From NCBI GenBank assembly GCA_947176455.1, contig CAMWQQ010000033.1, forward strand, positions 1 to 11,745: 11,745 nucleotides of DNA, read 5' to 3'. The position numbers were made by a program, and so were the translations under genes. Shown here one piece after another: positions 1 through 5,893 of the stretch. This stretch comes from an uncultured Odoribacter sp. (GTDB lineage Bacteria > Bacteroidota > Bacteroidia > Bacteroidales > Marinifilaceae). How positions within the stretch are numbered: the stretch's first letter is position 1; each line of letters begins with the position of its first letter. The notes beneath the pieces are model-generated. The model was not told the origin of the DNA. It worked only from the letters and a program-made list of their open reading frames with translations, and searched no databases.

Positions 1-1953
1 GGCGTCATCATCCTCATCGGCATCGTGGTCAACAACAGCATCATCCTCATCGACTACACGTCGCAACTCCGCCGTCAAGGCAACCGGAAACCGAGGGCAT
101 TGATTATCGCCGGCATCTCACGGCTACGCCCCATTCTAATTACGGCAATCACCACGATTATCGCGATGTTCCCGCTGGCAATGGGCAAAGGGGAATTTGT
201 CGCCGGACTGGGCGCCCCGTTCGCCATTACGGTCATCGGAGGACTTGCGATGAGCACCCTGCTTACGCTGGTCATCATTCCCACCCTCTACTCCGGACTC
301 GAAGACGCCCTGCATCGCCTGCGCATCCAAAGCCTGGTGATGAAAGTCCTGCAAGTCGCCCTGATGATTGCCGCCATAATCGGCATTTATTCGTTCACCG
401 GCTCGCTGTTGTGGCGCCTGGCTTATTTGGTGGGAGCAATCATTCTGATACCGGGAGCGACGTGGTTCATCGAAACCAGTCTCCGACAAGCCAACAACCG
501 CATCATCGCCCCGGACGAGGAAATCCGCATTTCTATCCGCAACCTGGTAAAGATATACGGCAGACCGAATGAATTCAAACGGGAATGGGAATCCGGAGAA
601 CGTACCCGCGAAAGGCTGGGCATCCGGACGGAATACCGCACCGTCAAGGATTTGAAACCATTGGTGTGGCTGCTTCCCGTCACCGGATTTTTGATTTATT
701 TCACCTATTTCTATCAGGTGCTTGCCTTCTGGGCTATCTTCTTTGCGATAGGCACGTGGTTGCTTCTGTGCAAAGTAGTCGGCATCGGGGTGGAATTCCT
801 TACCGCCCGGCAGAACCGCTGGGGACAAAAAGGGTTGCAAATATTGCTGACCGCCATTCATTACATCTCCCCGCTTCTCTCGCTGGTATGGGCTTCCGTC
901 AAGTTCTCCGACTCCGGACTGCCCGTCCTGCTTGGACTGCTGTGGTATGCCGGCATCGCCGCCCGCTACCTGTCCAACCGGATTCACAAATACAACATCA
1001 ACATCGACCAAATCGAAGGCAGATTCCGGACCCTAAAGAAAACCGTCTATCAGATTGCCTCCAGAATCCCGGTCATCGGCTACAAGAAAAAACCGTTCAA
1101 GGCACTCAACGCCGTGTCTATGGACATCCACACGGGTATGTTCGGACTGCTGGGTCCCAACGGCGCCGGCAAAACGACCCTGATGCGCATCATCTGCGGC
1201 ATCTTTGAACAGAGCTACGGCAAAATATTCATCAACGGCATCGACACCCAGAAGAAACGGGAGGAGCTACAAGGTCTCATTGGCTACCTGCCACAGGAAT
1301 TCGGCACTTATGAAAACCTGACCTCCTGGGAATTCCTGGAATACCAAGCGTTGCTGAAAGGCATCCACAACCCGAAAATACGCCGGCAACGGATTCGCGA
1401 AGTGCTGGAAGCCGTGCATATGTACGAAAACAAAGACAAGAAAATCGGCGGTTTCTCCGGAGGTATGAAACAACGCATCGGCATTGCCCAGACGTTGCTG
1501 AACCTGCCCCGCATCCTGGTGGTGGACGAACCGACGGCAGGACTCGACCCGCGCGAACGCATCCGTTTCCGAAACCTGCTGGTAGAATTGTCACGCAACC
1601 GGATTGTGATTTTCTCCACGCACATCATTGAGGACATCGCCAGTTCCTGCAACCAGGTGGGCGTCATCAACAAAGGTTCCCTGAAATATTACGGCACACC
1701 TGCCGATATGGCGGAAATCGCCAAGGAAGTGACTTGGACCTTTGAAATCCCGGCTCGGGAGTTCGCCAAACTTCCGGCGGACCTGCTGCTCGTCCACCAC
1801 ATCCGCAACGGCGAGAACATCAAAGTGCGCTGTCTGTCCGAGAAACAGCCCGTGCCCAACGCCGTCCGGACCGCCCCGCTACTGGAGGATTCCTACCTGT
1901 GGTTGCTGAGAAACGTCAAACTCGCCAACAATGAACAAATCATCACTCAATAA
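1..1953 (+). CDS. RND permease C-terminus fused to ABC ATPase (5' end outside window)
   Basis: The reading frame is open from base 1, so this is the last 650 residues of a longer protein. Residues 1-107 are the end of an RND efflux permease: the TM10 motif GIVVNNSIILIDY, the RLRPILITAITT segment and the final helix ending IPTLYSGLEDAL. Two more hydrophobic segments follow (about 114-130 and 135-157). At 179-189 a sequence like the first strand of an ABC domain appears (IRNLVKIYGRP). Some 176 residues with three or four hydrophobic segments (about 221-240, 241-262, 282-299, 308-326) come next. The ABC fold resumes at about 366: Walker A GPNGAGKTT 385-393, Q-loop Q432, signature FSGGM 485-489, Walker B ILVVDEP 505-511, H-loop H541. 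The C-terminus, EDSYLWLLR, matches ABC-2 ATPases. All ATPase motifs are intact. The position of AcrB Lys940 is Asn11, as in some other RND subfamilies. The paired permease follows at 1963. Function as a hybrid exporter is inferred; the substrate is unknown. Confidence 0.88.
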   Translation, partial: GVIILIGIVVNNSIILIDYTSQLRRQGNRKPRALIIAGISRLRPILITAITTIIAMFPLAMGKGEFVAGLGAPFAITVIGGLAMSTLLTLVIIPTLYSGLEDALHRLRIQSLVMKVLQVALMIAAIIGIYSFTGSLLWRLAYLVGAIILIPGATWFIETSLRQANNRIIAPDEEIRISIRNLVKIYGRPNEFKREWESGERTRERLGIRTEYRTVKDLKPLVWLLPVTGFLIYFTYFYQVLAFWAIFFAIGTWLLLCKVVGIGVEFLTARQNRWGQKGLQILLTAIHYISPLLSLVWASVKFSDSGLPVLLGLLWYAGIAARYLSNRIHKYNINIDQIEGRFRTLKKTVYQIASRIPVIGYKKKPFKALNAVSMDIHTGMFGLLGPNGAGKTTLMRIICGIFEQSYGKIFINGIDTQKKREELQGLIGYLPQEFGTYENLTSWEFLEYQALLKGIHNPKIRRQRIREVLEAVHMYENKDKKIGGFSGGMKQRIGIAQTLLNLPRILVVDEPTAGLDPRERIRFRNLLVELSRNRIVIFSTHIIEDIASSCNQVGVINKGSLKYYGTPADMAEIAKEVTWTFEIPAREFAKLPADLLLVHHIRNGENIKVRCLSEKQPVPNAVRTAPLLEDSYLWLLRNVKLANNEQIITQ

Positions 1954-1962
1954 GCCCATTTT

Positions 1963-2667
1963 ATGAAAGCCTATTTTATAGCACCGCTTGCCAAACTGAC
2001 GAAATACAACATCAAAATCATTTTCGGGAACAAGTTCCTGTATTTTATGCTGAGTGCCGTCGGGTTTTACATCCTGACCGTGGCTTTGAGCCTGATTTCG
2101 GACGATGAAATCACCTCCGCCACCGGTTACAATATGTTGCTCGTACCCTCTATCCTGCTGATATTTTACCCCACCTGCTTCGGTATCCAGAACGACCAGG
2201 ACGCCAAAATCATCGAAATCATCTTCGGCATCCCCAACTACCGCTACAAGGTGTGGTTGCTCCGGTTGGCAATTTCCTACCTCATCTGCTTTATCCTGAC
2301 GCTCTTTCTTTCGGCGGTCACCAACTGGCTGGTCGTCGAAGTGCCACCGTTCGAACTGGCGGTGCAGGTTATGGTACCGGCATTGTTTATCGGTATGCTC
2401 TGCTTTATGCTCAGCACAATTGTCCGGAACGGCAACGGTACCGCCGTGTTCATCATCATCATCGGACTGTTGCTTTTTGTCCTGAACAGCACACTGGGAG
2501 TCAGCAAATGGAATCTCTTTTTGAATCCCTTTAATCTCCCGCTCGACAAGAATCCGGAGATTTACTACAACACCGTATTCAACAACCGCATCATCATCCT
2601 GCTGACCAGCTTCGTTTGCCTGCTCACCGGACTCTACAAGACACAAAACCGCGAAAAGTTCATTTAA
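1963..2667 (+). CDS. ABC-2-type transporter permease subunit
   Basis: This 234-residue integral membrane protein has about six hydrophobic segments (roughly residues 28-47, 57-73, 87-108, 122-140, 148-168, 208-224) and no signal peptide or soluble domain. The architecture and the stretch around FGIQNDQDAKIIEIIFGIPNYRYKVW fit the transmembrane half of ABC-2 exporters, in which a cytoplasmic loop near the first helices contacts the ATPase. It starts nine bases after the stop of the RND-ABC fusion, so the two are almost certainly co-transcribed and this is the obvious partner for the fused ATPase. The ATG at 1963 is the first in frame; no strong ribosome-binding site precedes it, which is usual in Bacteroidota. 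It is short for a full-length ABC-2 permease and would probably act as a dimer or with the membrane helices of the fusion. The family assignment rests on topology and neighbourhood more than on a diagnostic motif. Confidence 0.8.
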   Translation: MKAYFIAPLAKLTKYNIKIIFGNKFLYFMLSAVGFYILTVALSLISDDEITSATGYNMLLVPSILLIFYPTCFGIQNDQDAKIIEIIFGIPNYRYKVWLLRLAISYLICFILTLFLSAVTNWLVVEVPPFELAVQVMVPALFIGMLCFMLSTIVRNGNGTAVFIIIIGLLLFVLNSTLGVSKWNLFLNPFNLPLDKNPEIYYNTVFNNRIIILLTSFVCLLTGLYKTQNREKFI

Positions 2668-2672
2668 AGTAG

Positions 2673-2706
2673 AAAGTTTATAAAGTTATAAGGTTTATAA
2701 GGTTTT
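2673..2706. repeat. Four short A+T-rich tandem repeats after the ABC operon
   Basis: Directly after the permease stop lie four imperfect head-to-tail units: AAAGTTTAT, AAAGTTAT, AAGGTTTAT and AAGGTTTT. They sit between the convergent ends of the ABC permease gene and the HTH gene. Repeats of this kind are seen in Bacteroides intergenic DNA, but I cannot assign a function. They may contribute to transcript ends or simply be a slippage-prone spacer. Confidence 0.6.
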
Positions 2707-2707
2707 G

Positions 2708-2743
2708 ATTTCTGCCGGATGATTTATTTACGGTTGCAGAAAT
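2708..2743. terminator. Hairpin between convergent genes, possible two-way terminator
   Basis: An 8-base inverted repeat, ATTTCTGC (2708-2715) and GCAGAAAT (2736-2743), encloses a 20-base loop midway between the ends of two converging genes. Its position suits a terminator shared by both strands. On the + strand no T-run follows the stem, so it is not a canonical intrinsic terminator. On the - strand the stem is followed by CAAAACC and then A+T-rich DNA. The remaining spacer to 2789 shows nothing clear. Confidence 0.35.
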
Positions 2744-2789
2744 AGCCGAACGATATAGGCACGGTTTGAAACGCTCCTCTTTCTGCTGA

Positions 2790-3098
2790 TTATCCGGTGG
2801 CAAGAGAAAGACCGGAAAGGATATCAATGCCCAAAGCCGTCTCTATTTTGCAAAGGGTTTCCAGTGACAGGTTTTCGCGACCTTTCAAAATCTTTGAAAC
2901 ATATTGCTGACTGCATCCCATACGCTCGGCAAGCTGTTTTTGAGTTATATTTTCAGCTTCCATTTTATCGAGCATTTGCATAGCAATTCTTTGGGAATAG
3001 CACAGCCATTCCCTATTCCGGAGTCTGGCTTCCGCTTCCTTTCGCCAACGACTCGGAGTAGCAGACTGGTGTTGTTGAAGTTTTTGAATCGTACTCAT
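2790..3098 (-). CDS. XRE-type HTH protein, probable antitoxin
   Basis: This 102-residue protein has a basic, charged N-terminal segment (about 17-35, rich in Arg and Glu) followed by a Cro/C1-type helix-turn-helix at about 38-91. The core is TQKQLAERMGCSQQYVSKIL (52-71), then the characteristic KGRENLSLETL. It is the second gene of a pair: its ATG lies nine bases beyond the stop of the upstream 183-residue gene on the same strand. A toxin-like gene first and an XRE protein second is the arrangement of HigBA-type type II systems, in which the HTH protein neutralises the toxin and represses the operon. It may bind the palindrome at 3703-3718. The DNA-binding assignment is firm; the antitoxin role is inferred from size, gene order and partner. 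A simple autonomous regulator is the alternative. Confidence 0.8.
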   Translation of the reverse strand: MSTIQKLQQHQSATPSRWRKEAEARLRNREWLCYSQRIAMQMLDKMEAENITQKQLAERMGCSQQYVSKILKGRENLSLETLCKIETALGIDILSGLSLATG

Positions 3099-3107
3099 CC
3101 CGTATCC

Positions 3108-3659
3108 CTACTTTAATTCACTGATATAATCGATAAAACCTTCATTGTCTATAATGCCTTCCGAAACAAGGAACCGGCGTACGCGGTCAATTTTTTGCAG
3201 TTCCAAAGCCGTATGCGGACGTTCCTGCATAGTAGCTGTCAGTTTGATAGCCCCACCGGTGACGATATAAATCCCCTCGGTGAGACGTATCGCATAAATA
3301 CGCAACCACGATGAATGTCTGCCGATCTTATTGCCTCTCGCTTTCATCTTTTCAAGGAAATTCAGCATCGTGCGACTATTATTAAGAGGTTTGAATAAGG
3401 TATCCAAATCCGCATTAGGAGAAATGTCCATAATGATGCCTTCAAGAATTTCCGCATCTTCCAACACATCGGCAATTGCCGTATTCATATCGGTAATGTT
3501 GAAATTATGCAGGTCTTCCCTGTTTTCCTTGAAAAAATTACGCAACCATTCCACGTCACTCCAACGGTCAAAGAGCAGGTAAAGTTCATTGTCTTCCTGT
3601 TCCTCGAATCTGACAGCCCAAAGCCGTCCGTCACCTGTTACGTCGTCGAATGTCATCAT
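3108..3659 (-). CDS. Putative toxin partner of the XRE protein (HigB/RelE-like tail)
   Basis: This is a 183-residue soluble protein with no signal peptide or membrane segment. The N-terminal half is acidic (for example FEEQEDNE, residues 18-25). The C-terminal half holds the informative part: SWLRIYAIRL (117-126), then YIVTGGAIKL (131-140), and TALELQKIDRVRRFL at 150-164. A basic, aromatic segment leading into an ITGGAIK-like strand and a helix with a T..EL..I..VR pattern resembles the end of HigB/RelE-fold toxins, but the protein is longer than the usual 90-120 residues, so the match is tentative. It is followed at nine bases by the XRE gene and preceded by its own candidate promoter and palindrome, which supports a toxin-antitoxin operon. 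Its DNA is more A+T-rich than flanking genes: 23 of 60 bases in 3361-3420 are G or C, against 35 of 60 in dnaG at 4741-4800. This may reflect horizontal acquisition. Confidence 0.65.
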   Translation of the reverse strand: MMTFDDVTGDGRLWAVRFEEQEDNELYLLFDRWSDVEWLRNFFKENREDLHNFNITDMNTAIADVLEDAEILEGIIMDISPNADLDTLFKPLNNSRTMLNFLEKMKARGNKIGRHSSWLRIYAIRLTEGIYIVTGGAIKLTATMQERPHTALELQKIDRVRRFLVSEGIIDNEGFIDYISELK

Positions 3660-3675
3660 CGCATTATTTTGAAAG

Positions 3676-3706
3676 CAAATATAATGAATCTTTTCGACAA
3701 ATACAA
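3676..3706 (-). promoter_or_regulatory. Candidate Bacteroides-type promoter of the toxin-antitoxin pair
   Basis: Reading the - strand, TATATTTG (complement of 3676-3683) matches the Bacteroides -7 consensus TAnnTTTG. A TTG (complement of 3704-3706) lies 20 bases upstream, the usual distance of the -33 element. Transcription would start close to the ATG at 3659, leaving a very short leader. This would let the pair be expressed independently of dnaG upstream. Confidence 0.55.
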
Positions 3707-3718
3707 CTAATAAGTTGT
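3703..3718. promoter_or_regulatory. Palindrome over the -33 element, candidate antitoxin operator
   Basis: A perfect 6-base inverted repeat, ACAACT and AGTTGT, is separated by AATA. It overlaps the TTG of the candidate toxin-antitoxin promoter and lies in the 92-base gap between that pair and dnaG. XRE-type antitoxins commonly repress their own promoter by binding such dyads. The assignment is inferred from position and symmetry only. Confidence 0.5.
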
Positions 3719-3751
3719 GTCTGTTGACTTGTGATGTAAAAAATCACCGGG

Positions 3752-5689
3752 TCATATCGTCCGTTTCAACTTTTCGTTGATGCGGGCACGGACTTTGACC
3801 ATAGCATTCTTTTTCTTGACCCACTCCAGCAGTTCCTCCGTATTTCCGGCATTCTGGCATTCCAGGATTTTCAGGTCGGCTTCCTTGCACATCAGCTCTA
3901 TCCGGCGAATCTTGTAGTTGTCCACAATCTTGGGCAGCAATTCTTCCAACAACATCTCTTCCGTTTTGACCAGCGTATCCCTGGTGGTCCAGATTTTGCT
4001 CAATTCATACGGTTCACTCAGAATATCCGCCACCGTGGCACTGATTTCCGGATTGGGATGTCCGATGAAGTATTTTGCCGCCACAAAACCGGGCGTCTGG
4101 CATTGCTGCCGGTATTCCTGTTGTATCTCCTGTAAACCGGGATTCAGCAACAACAGTTCATCTTCCGCCAATTCCCGGATGATGTATTGCCCTACCGTCA
4201 TTGTAACTACTTCACCGTCATTCTCTTCCTCGTAAAGCCCCCGGTCGCCGAATAGCAACAGGTAACGCACCAACATCATCTCTTCGGTGTCGCACGGGGA
4301 CACGTCGCCCGTTTTCAAAGGGGTAAGGGTTTCCTTGACAACCGGTTGGGCAGGCGCCTTATAGGGCAACGGTGTCGGGTCGCCCGTCTTCGCTTTCCGG
4401 ATGCGGGCAATCTCGTTGTACAACACTTCTTCTCCCACCTTCAACTGATTGGCAGTTTCCTGCACATACACCGACCGGGTGATGTTGTCCGGAATCAGCG
4501 AAATACTTTTGACAATGTCCGTAATCAGCTTTGCCCGCTCCAGGGGGTCGTTTCCTGCCTGTTCCAGCAACAGTTCCGTCTTGAAATGGATGAAATCCGT
4601 TTCGTGTGCGGAAATATACTCCAGCACCTCTTCCGTCGTATGGGCTTGCGCGTAGGAATCGGGATCCTCTCCTTCGGGCAGTGAAACCACCCGGACATTC
4701 AACCCCTCTTCCAGCACGAGGTCGATGCCTCGCAAAGACGCCTTGATGCCGGCGGCATCCCCGTCATAGATAATGGTGACGTTGGGGGTCAAACGACGAA
4801 TCAGTCGAATTTGCTCGACGGTCAGCGAAGTGCCCGAAGAAGCCACCGTATTCGCAATGCCTTTCTGATGAAAGGAAATCACATCCAGGTATCCCTCCAC
4901 CAGATAACAGCGGTTTTGCTGCACGATGCTCTTCTTGGCAAAATAAATGCCGTACAGCGTCCGGCTTTTGTGATAAATCTCGGATTCCGGGGAATTCAAG
5001 TACTTGGCGCTCTTCTTGTCATTCGTCATAATGCGCCCGCCGAAGGCGATAATCTTTCCGGCGAGGTCGCGAATGGGAAACATCACCCGAGCACGGAAGC
5101 GGTCAAAATCTCCTCGGTCGGACTCTATCGTCAAACCGGTCTTCACCAGAAATTCTTTCTTGTATTCCTTCGACAAGGCGGTTTTCGTCAAGCTGTCCCA
5201 CGCTTCCGGACAATACCCCAAACCGAACTTCTCTATAGTCTGGTCATCCAGTCCTCTGCGACGAAAATACCCCAGCCCCACCGACTTTCCCTCATCGGTA
5301 TTCCAAAGTTGGTCTACAAAAAACTCCTCGGCATAATTCGTGACAATCAACATACTTTCCCGCTCCGACCTCTCCTGCTTTTCTTGCTCGGTAAGCTCCT
5401 TCTCCTCGATGATGATGTTGTATCTGGCAGCCAGCCACCTCAACGCCTCGATGTACGACAATTGCTCGTGCTCCATAATGAAATTGACAACATTGCCACC
5501 TTTCCCACAACCGAAGCACTTATAAATCCCCTTGGCAGGAGAAACAGTAAACGAACCGGTCTTCTCGTTGTGGAAAGGACAGCAGCCGACGTAGTTCACC
5601 CCCCGTTTTTTCAGACTTACAAAGTCGGAAATCACCTCGTAAATGTCCGCCGAGTCAAAAATTTTCTGTATGGTCGCCTGGTCAATCAT
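3752..5689 (-). CDS. dnaG: DNA primase DnaG
   Basis: DnaG makes the RNA primers that start Okazaki fragments and acts with the replicative helicase at the fork. The 645-residue protein is near the usual length. The N-terminal zinc-binding domain has the CHC2 pattern C37-x2-H40-x17-C58-x2-C61. The RNA polymerase core follows, with basic motif DRFRARVMFPIRD, then FGGR. The TOPRIM site has EGYLD (E265, D269) and YDGDAAG (D309, D311), at the same residue numbers as the catalytic acids of E. coli DnaG. GEDPD adds D342 and D344. The region beyond about 450 is the variable helicase-binding part. I chose the ATG at 5689 (MIDQATIQKIF) over one 12 codons upstream because it matches the family N-terminus and gives this numbering; the extra residues (HYPHLFLYFCE) look like leader sequence. 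The gene is divergent from tetR and lies upstream of the toxin-antitoxin pair on the same strand, separated by 92 bases. Confidence 0.97.
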   Translation of the reverse strand: MIDQATIQKIFDSADIYEVISDFVSLKKRGVNYVGCCPFHNEKTGSFTVSPAKGIYKCFGCGKGGNVVNFIMEHEQLSYIEALRWLAARYNIIIEEKELTEQEKQERSERESMLIVTNYAEEFFVDQLWNTDEGKSVGLGYFRRRGLDDQTIEKFGLGYCPEAWDSLTKTALSKEYKKEFLVKTGLTIESDRGDFDRFRARVMFPIRDLAGKIIAFGGRIMTNDKKSAKYLNSPESEIYHKSRTLYGIYFAKKSIVQQNRCYLVEGYLDVISFHQKGIANTVASSGTSLTVEQIRLIRRLTPNVTIIYDGDAAGIKASLRGIDLVLEEGLNVRVVSLPEGEDPDSYAQAHTTEEVLEYISAHETDFIHFKTELLLEQAGNDPLERAKLITDIVKSISLIPDNITRSVYVQETANQLKVGEEVLYNEIARIRKAKTGDPTPLPYKAPAQPVVKETLTPLKTGDVSPCDTEEMMLVRYLLLFGDRGLYEEENDGEVVTMTVGQYIIRELAEDELLLLNPGLQEIQQEYRQQCQTPGFVAAKYFIGHPNPEISATVADILSEPYELSKIWTTRDTLVKTEEMLLEELLPKIVDNYKIRRIELMCKEADLKILECQNAGNTEELLEWVKKKNAMVKVRARINEKLKRTI

Positions 5690-5713
5690 TTCGCAAAAAT
5701 ACAAAAACAAATG

Positions 5714-5735
5714 CGGATAATGCACTTTTTATCCG
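5714..5735. promoter_or_regulatory. Inverted repeat in the dnaG leader
   Basis: CGGATAA (5714-5720) and TTATCCG (5729-5735) form a perfect 7-base dyad with an 8-base spacer. It lies 25 bases upstream of the chosen dnaG start, in the region divergent from tetR. On the dnaG strand it is followed by a T-rich stretch, so it resembles an intrinsic terminator placed just before the gene. It could instead be an operator. No upstream gene on this strand needs terminating here, so leader control of dnaG is the more interesting reading. Confidence 0.4.
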
Positions 5736-5772
5736 GTTGAATTACCCCCTCCAGCATCACTTAAATCCCGTG

Positions 5773-5780
5773 CAAAACTA
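5773..5780 (-). promoter_or_regulatory. Candidate -7 element for dnaG
   Basis: The complement reads TAGTTTTG, matching TAnnTTTG. A start a few bases beyond it would give a dnaG leader of about 80 bases that includes the inverted repeat at 5714-5735. No good TTG is seen at the -33 distance. A second match, TATTTTTG (complement of 5694-5701), lies only four bases from the ATG and would make the mRNA practically leaderless. Confidence 0.3.
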
Positions 5781-5830
5781 TTTTATGCGATTTTTAATAT
5801 ATTTTCACTTTCATGCTGGCACGATTTTTG

Positions 5831-5838
5831 TACTTTTG
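5831..5838 (+). promoter_or_regulatory. Candidate -7 element of the tetR promoter
   Basis: TACTTTTG fits TAnnTTTG exactly and ends seven bases before the large palindrome at 5846. Transcription would begin around 5842-5844, giving a leader of about 50 bases. The -33 element is not clearly conserved: only a weak TTTC-like sequence lies near 5809. That weakness is compatible with a regulated promoter. Confidence 0.5.
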
Positions 5839-5845
5839 CAACCCG

Positions 5846-5875
5846 TGGAAACGATTTATATATATATCGTTTCCA
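5846..5875. promoter_or_regulatory. 30-base palindrome, probable TetR operator
   Basis: The arms TGGAAACGAT (5846-5855) and ATCGTTTCCA (5866-5875) are perfect complements. The 10-base A+T centre is itself symmetric except for one T-T pair, so 28 of 30 positions are symmetric. It lies immediately after the candidate -7 element and 18 bases before the tetR ATG. TetR-family dimers bind dyads of this kind at their own promoters, so binding here would block initiation or early elongation of tetR and, if read through, the efflux genes. In RNA it would also form a strong hairpin. Confidence 0.7.
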
Positions 5876-5893
5876 TGTAACACCACGAGAGCT

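Noticed and set aside
136..1011. Long open frame on the - strand under the RND-ABC gene
   Set aside because: It is antisense to a clearly recognisable protein, and its translation is rich in Gln, His, Asp and Gly with no known domain. It is a by-product of G+C-biased third positions in the sense gene.
1931..1966. Short open frame MNKSSLNKPIL overlapping the fusion stop and the permease start
   Set aside because: Eleven codons, no initiation signal, and its stop overlaps the permease ATG. It is probably coincidental, although translational coupling could use it.
1879..2646. 255-codon open frame on the - strand under the ABC permease
   Set aside because: It is antisense to a coherent six-helix membrane protein. 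The reverse translation is low-complexity (many Asp, Gln, Val) and spans the end of two sense genes.
5690..5725. 12-codon N-terminal extension of dnaG
   Set aside because: The extension is not DnaG-like, and the start at 5689 gives the family N-terminus and the same catalytic numbering as E. coli DnaG.
4811..5740. 309-codon open frame on the + strand opposite dnaG
   Set aside because: dnaG on the - strand has intact catalytic residues here. The opposite frame has no recognisable domain and ends in the dnaG leader.
5751..5819. CCAGCAT and ATGCTGG inverted repeat, 55 bases apart, between dnaG and tetR
   Set aside because: Seven-base arms at this distance are expected by chance in a 200-base spacer, and nothing ties them to a promoter or gene start.
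5813..5893. 27-codon N-terminal extension of the TetR gene
   Set aside because: It would translate the promoter box and the 30-base palindrome. TetR homology starts only after the ATG at 5894.
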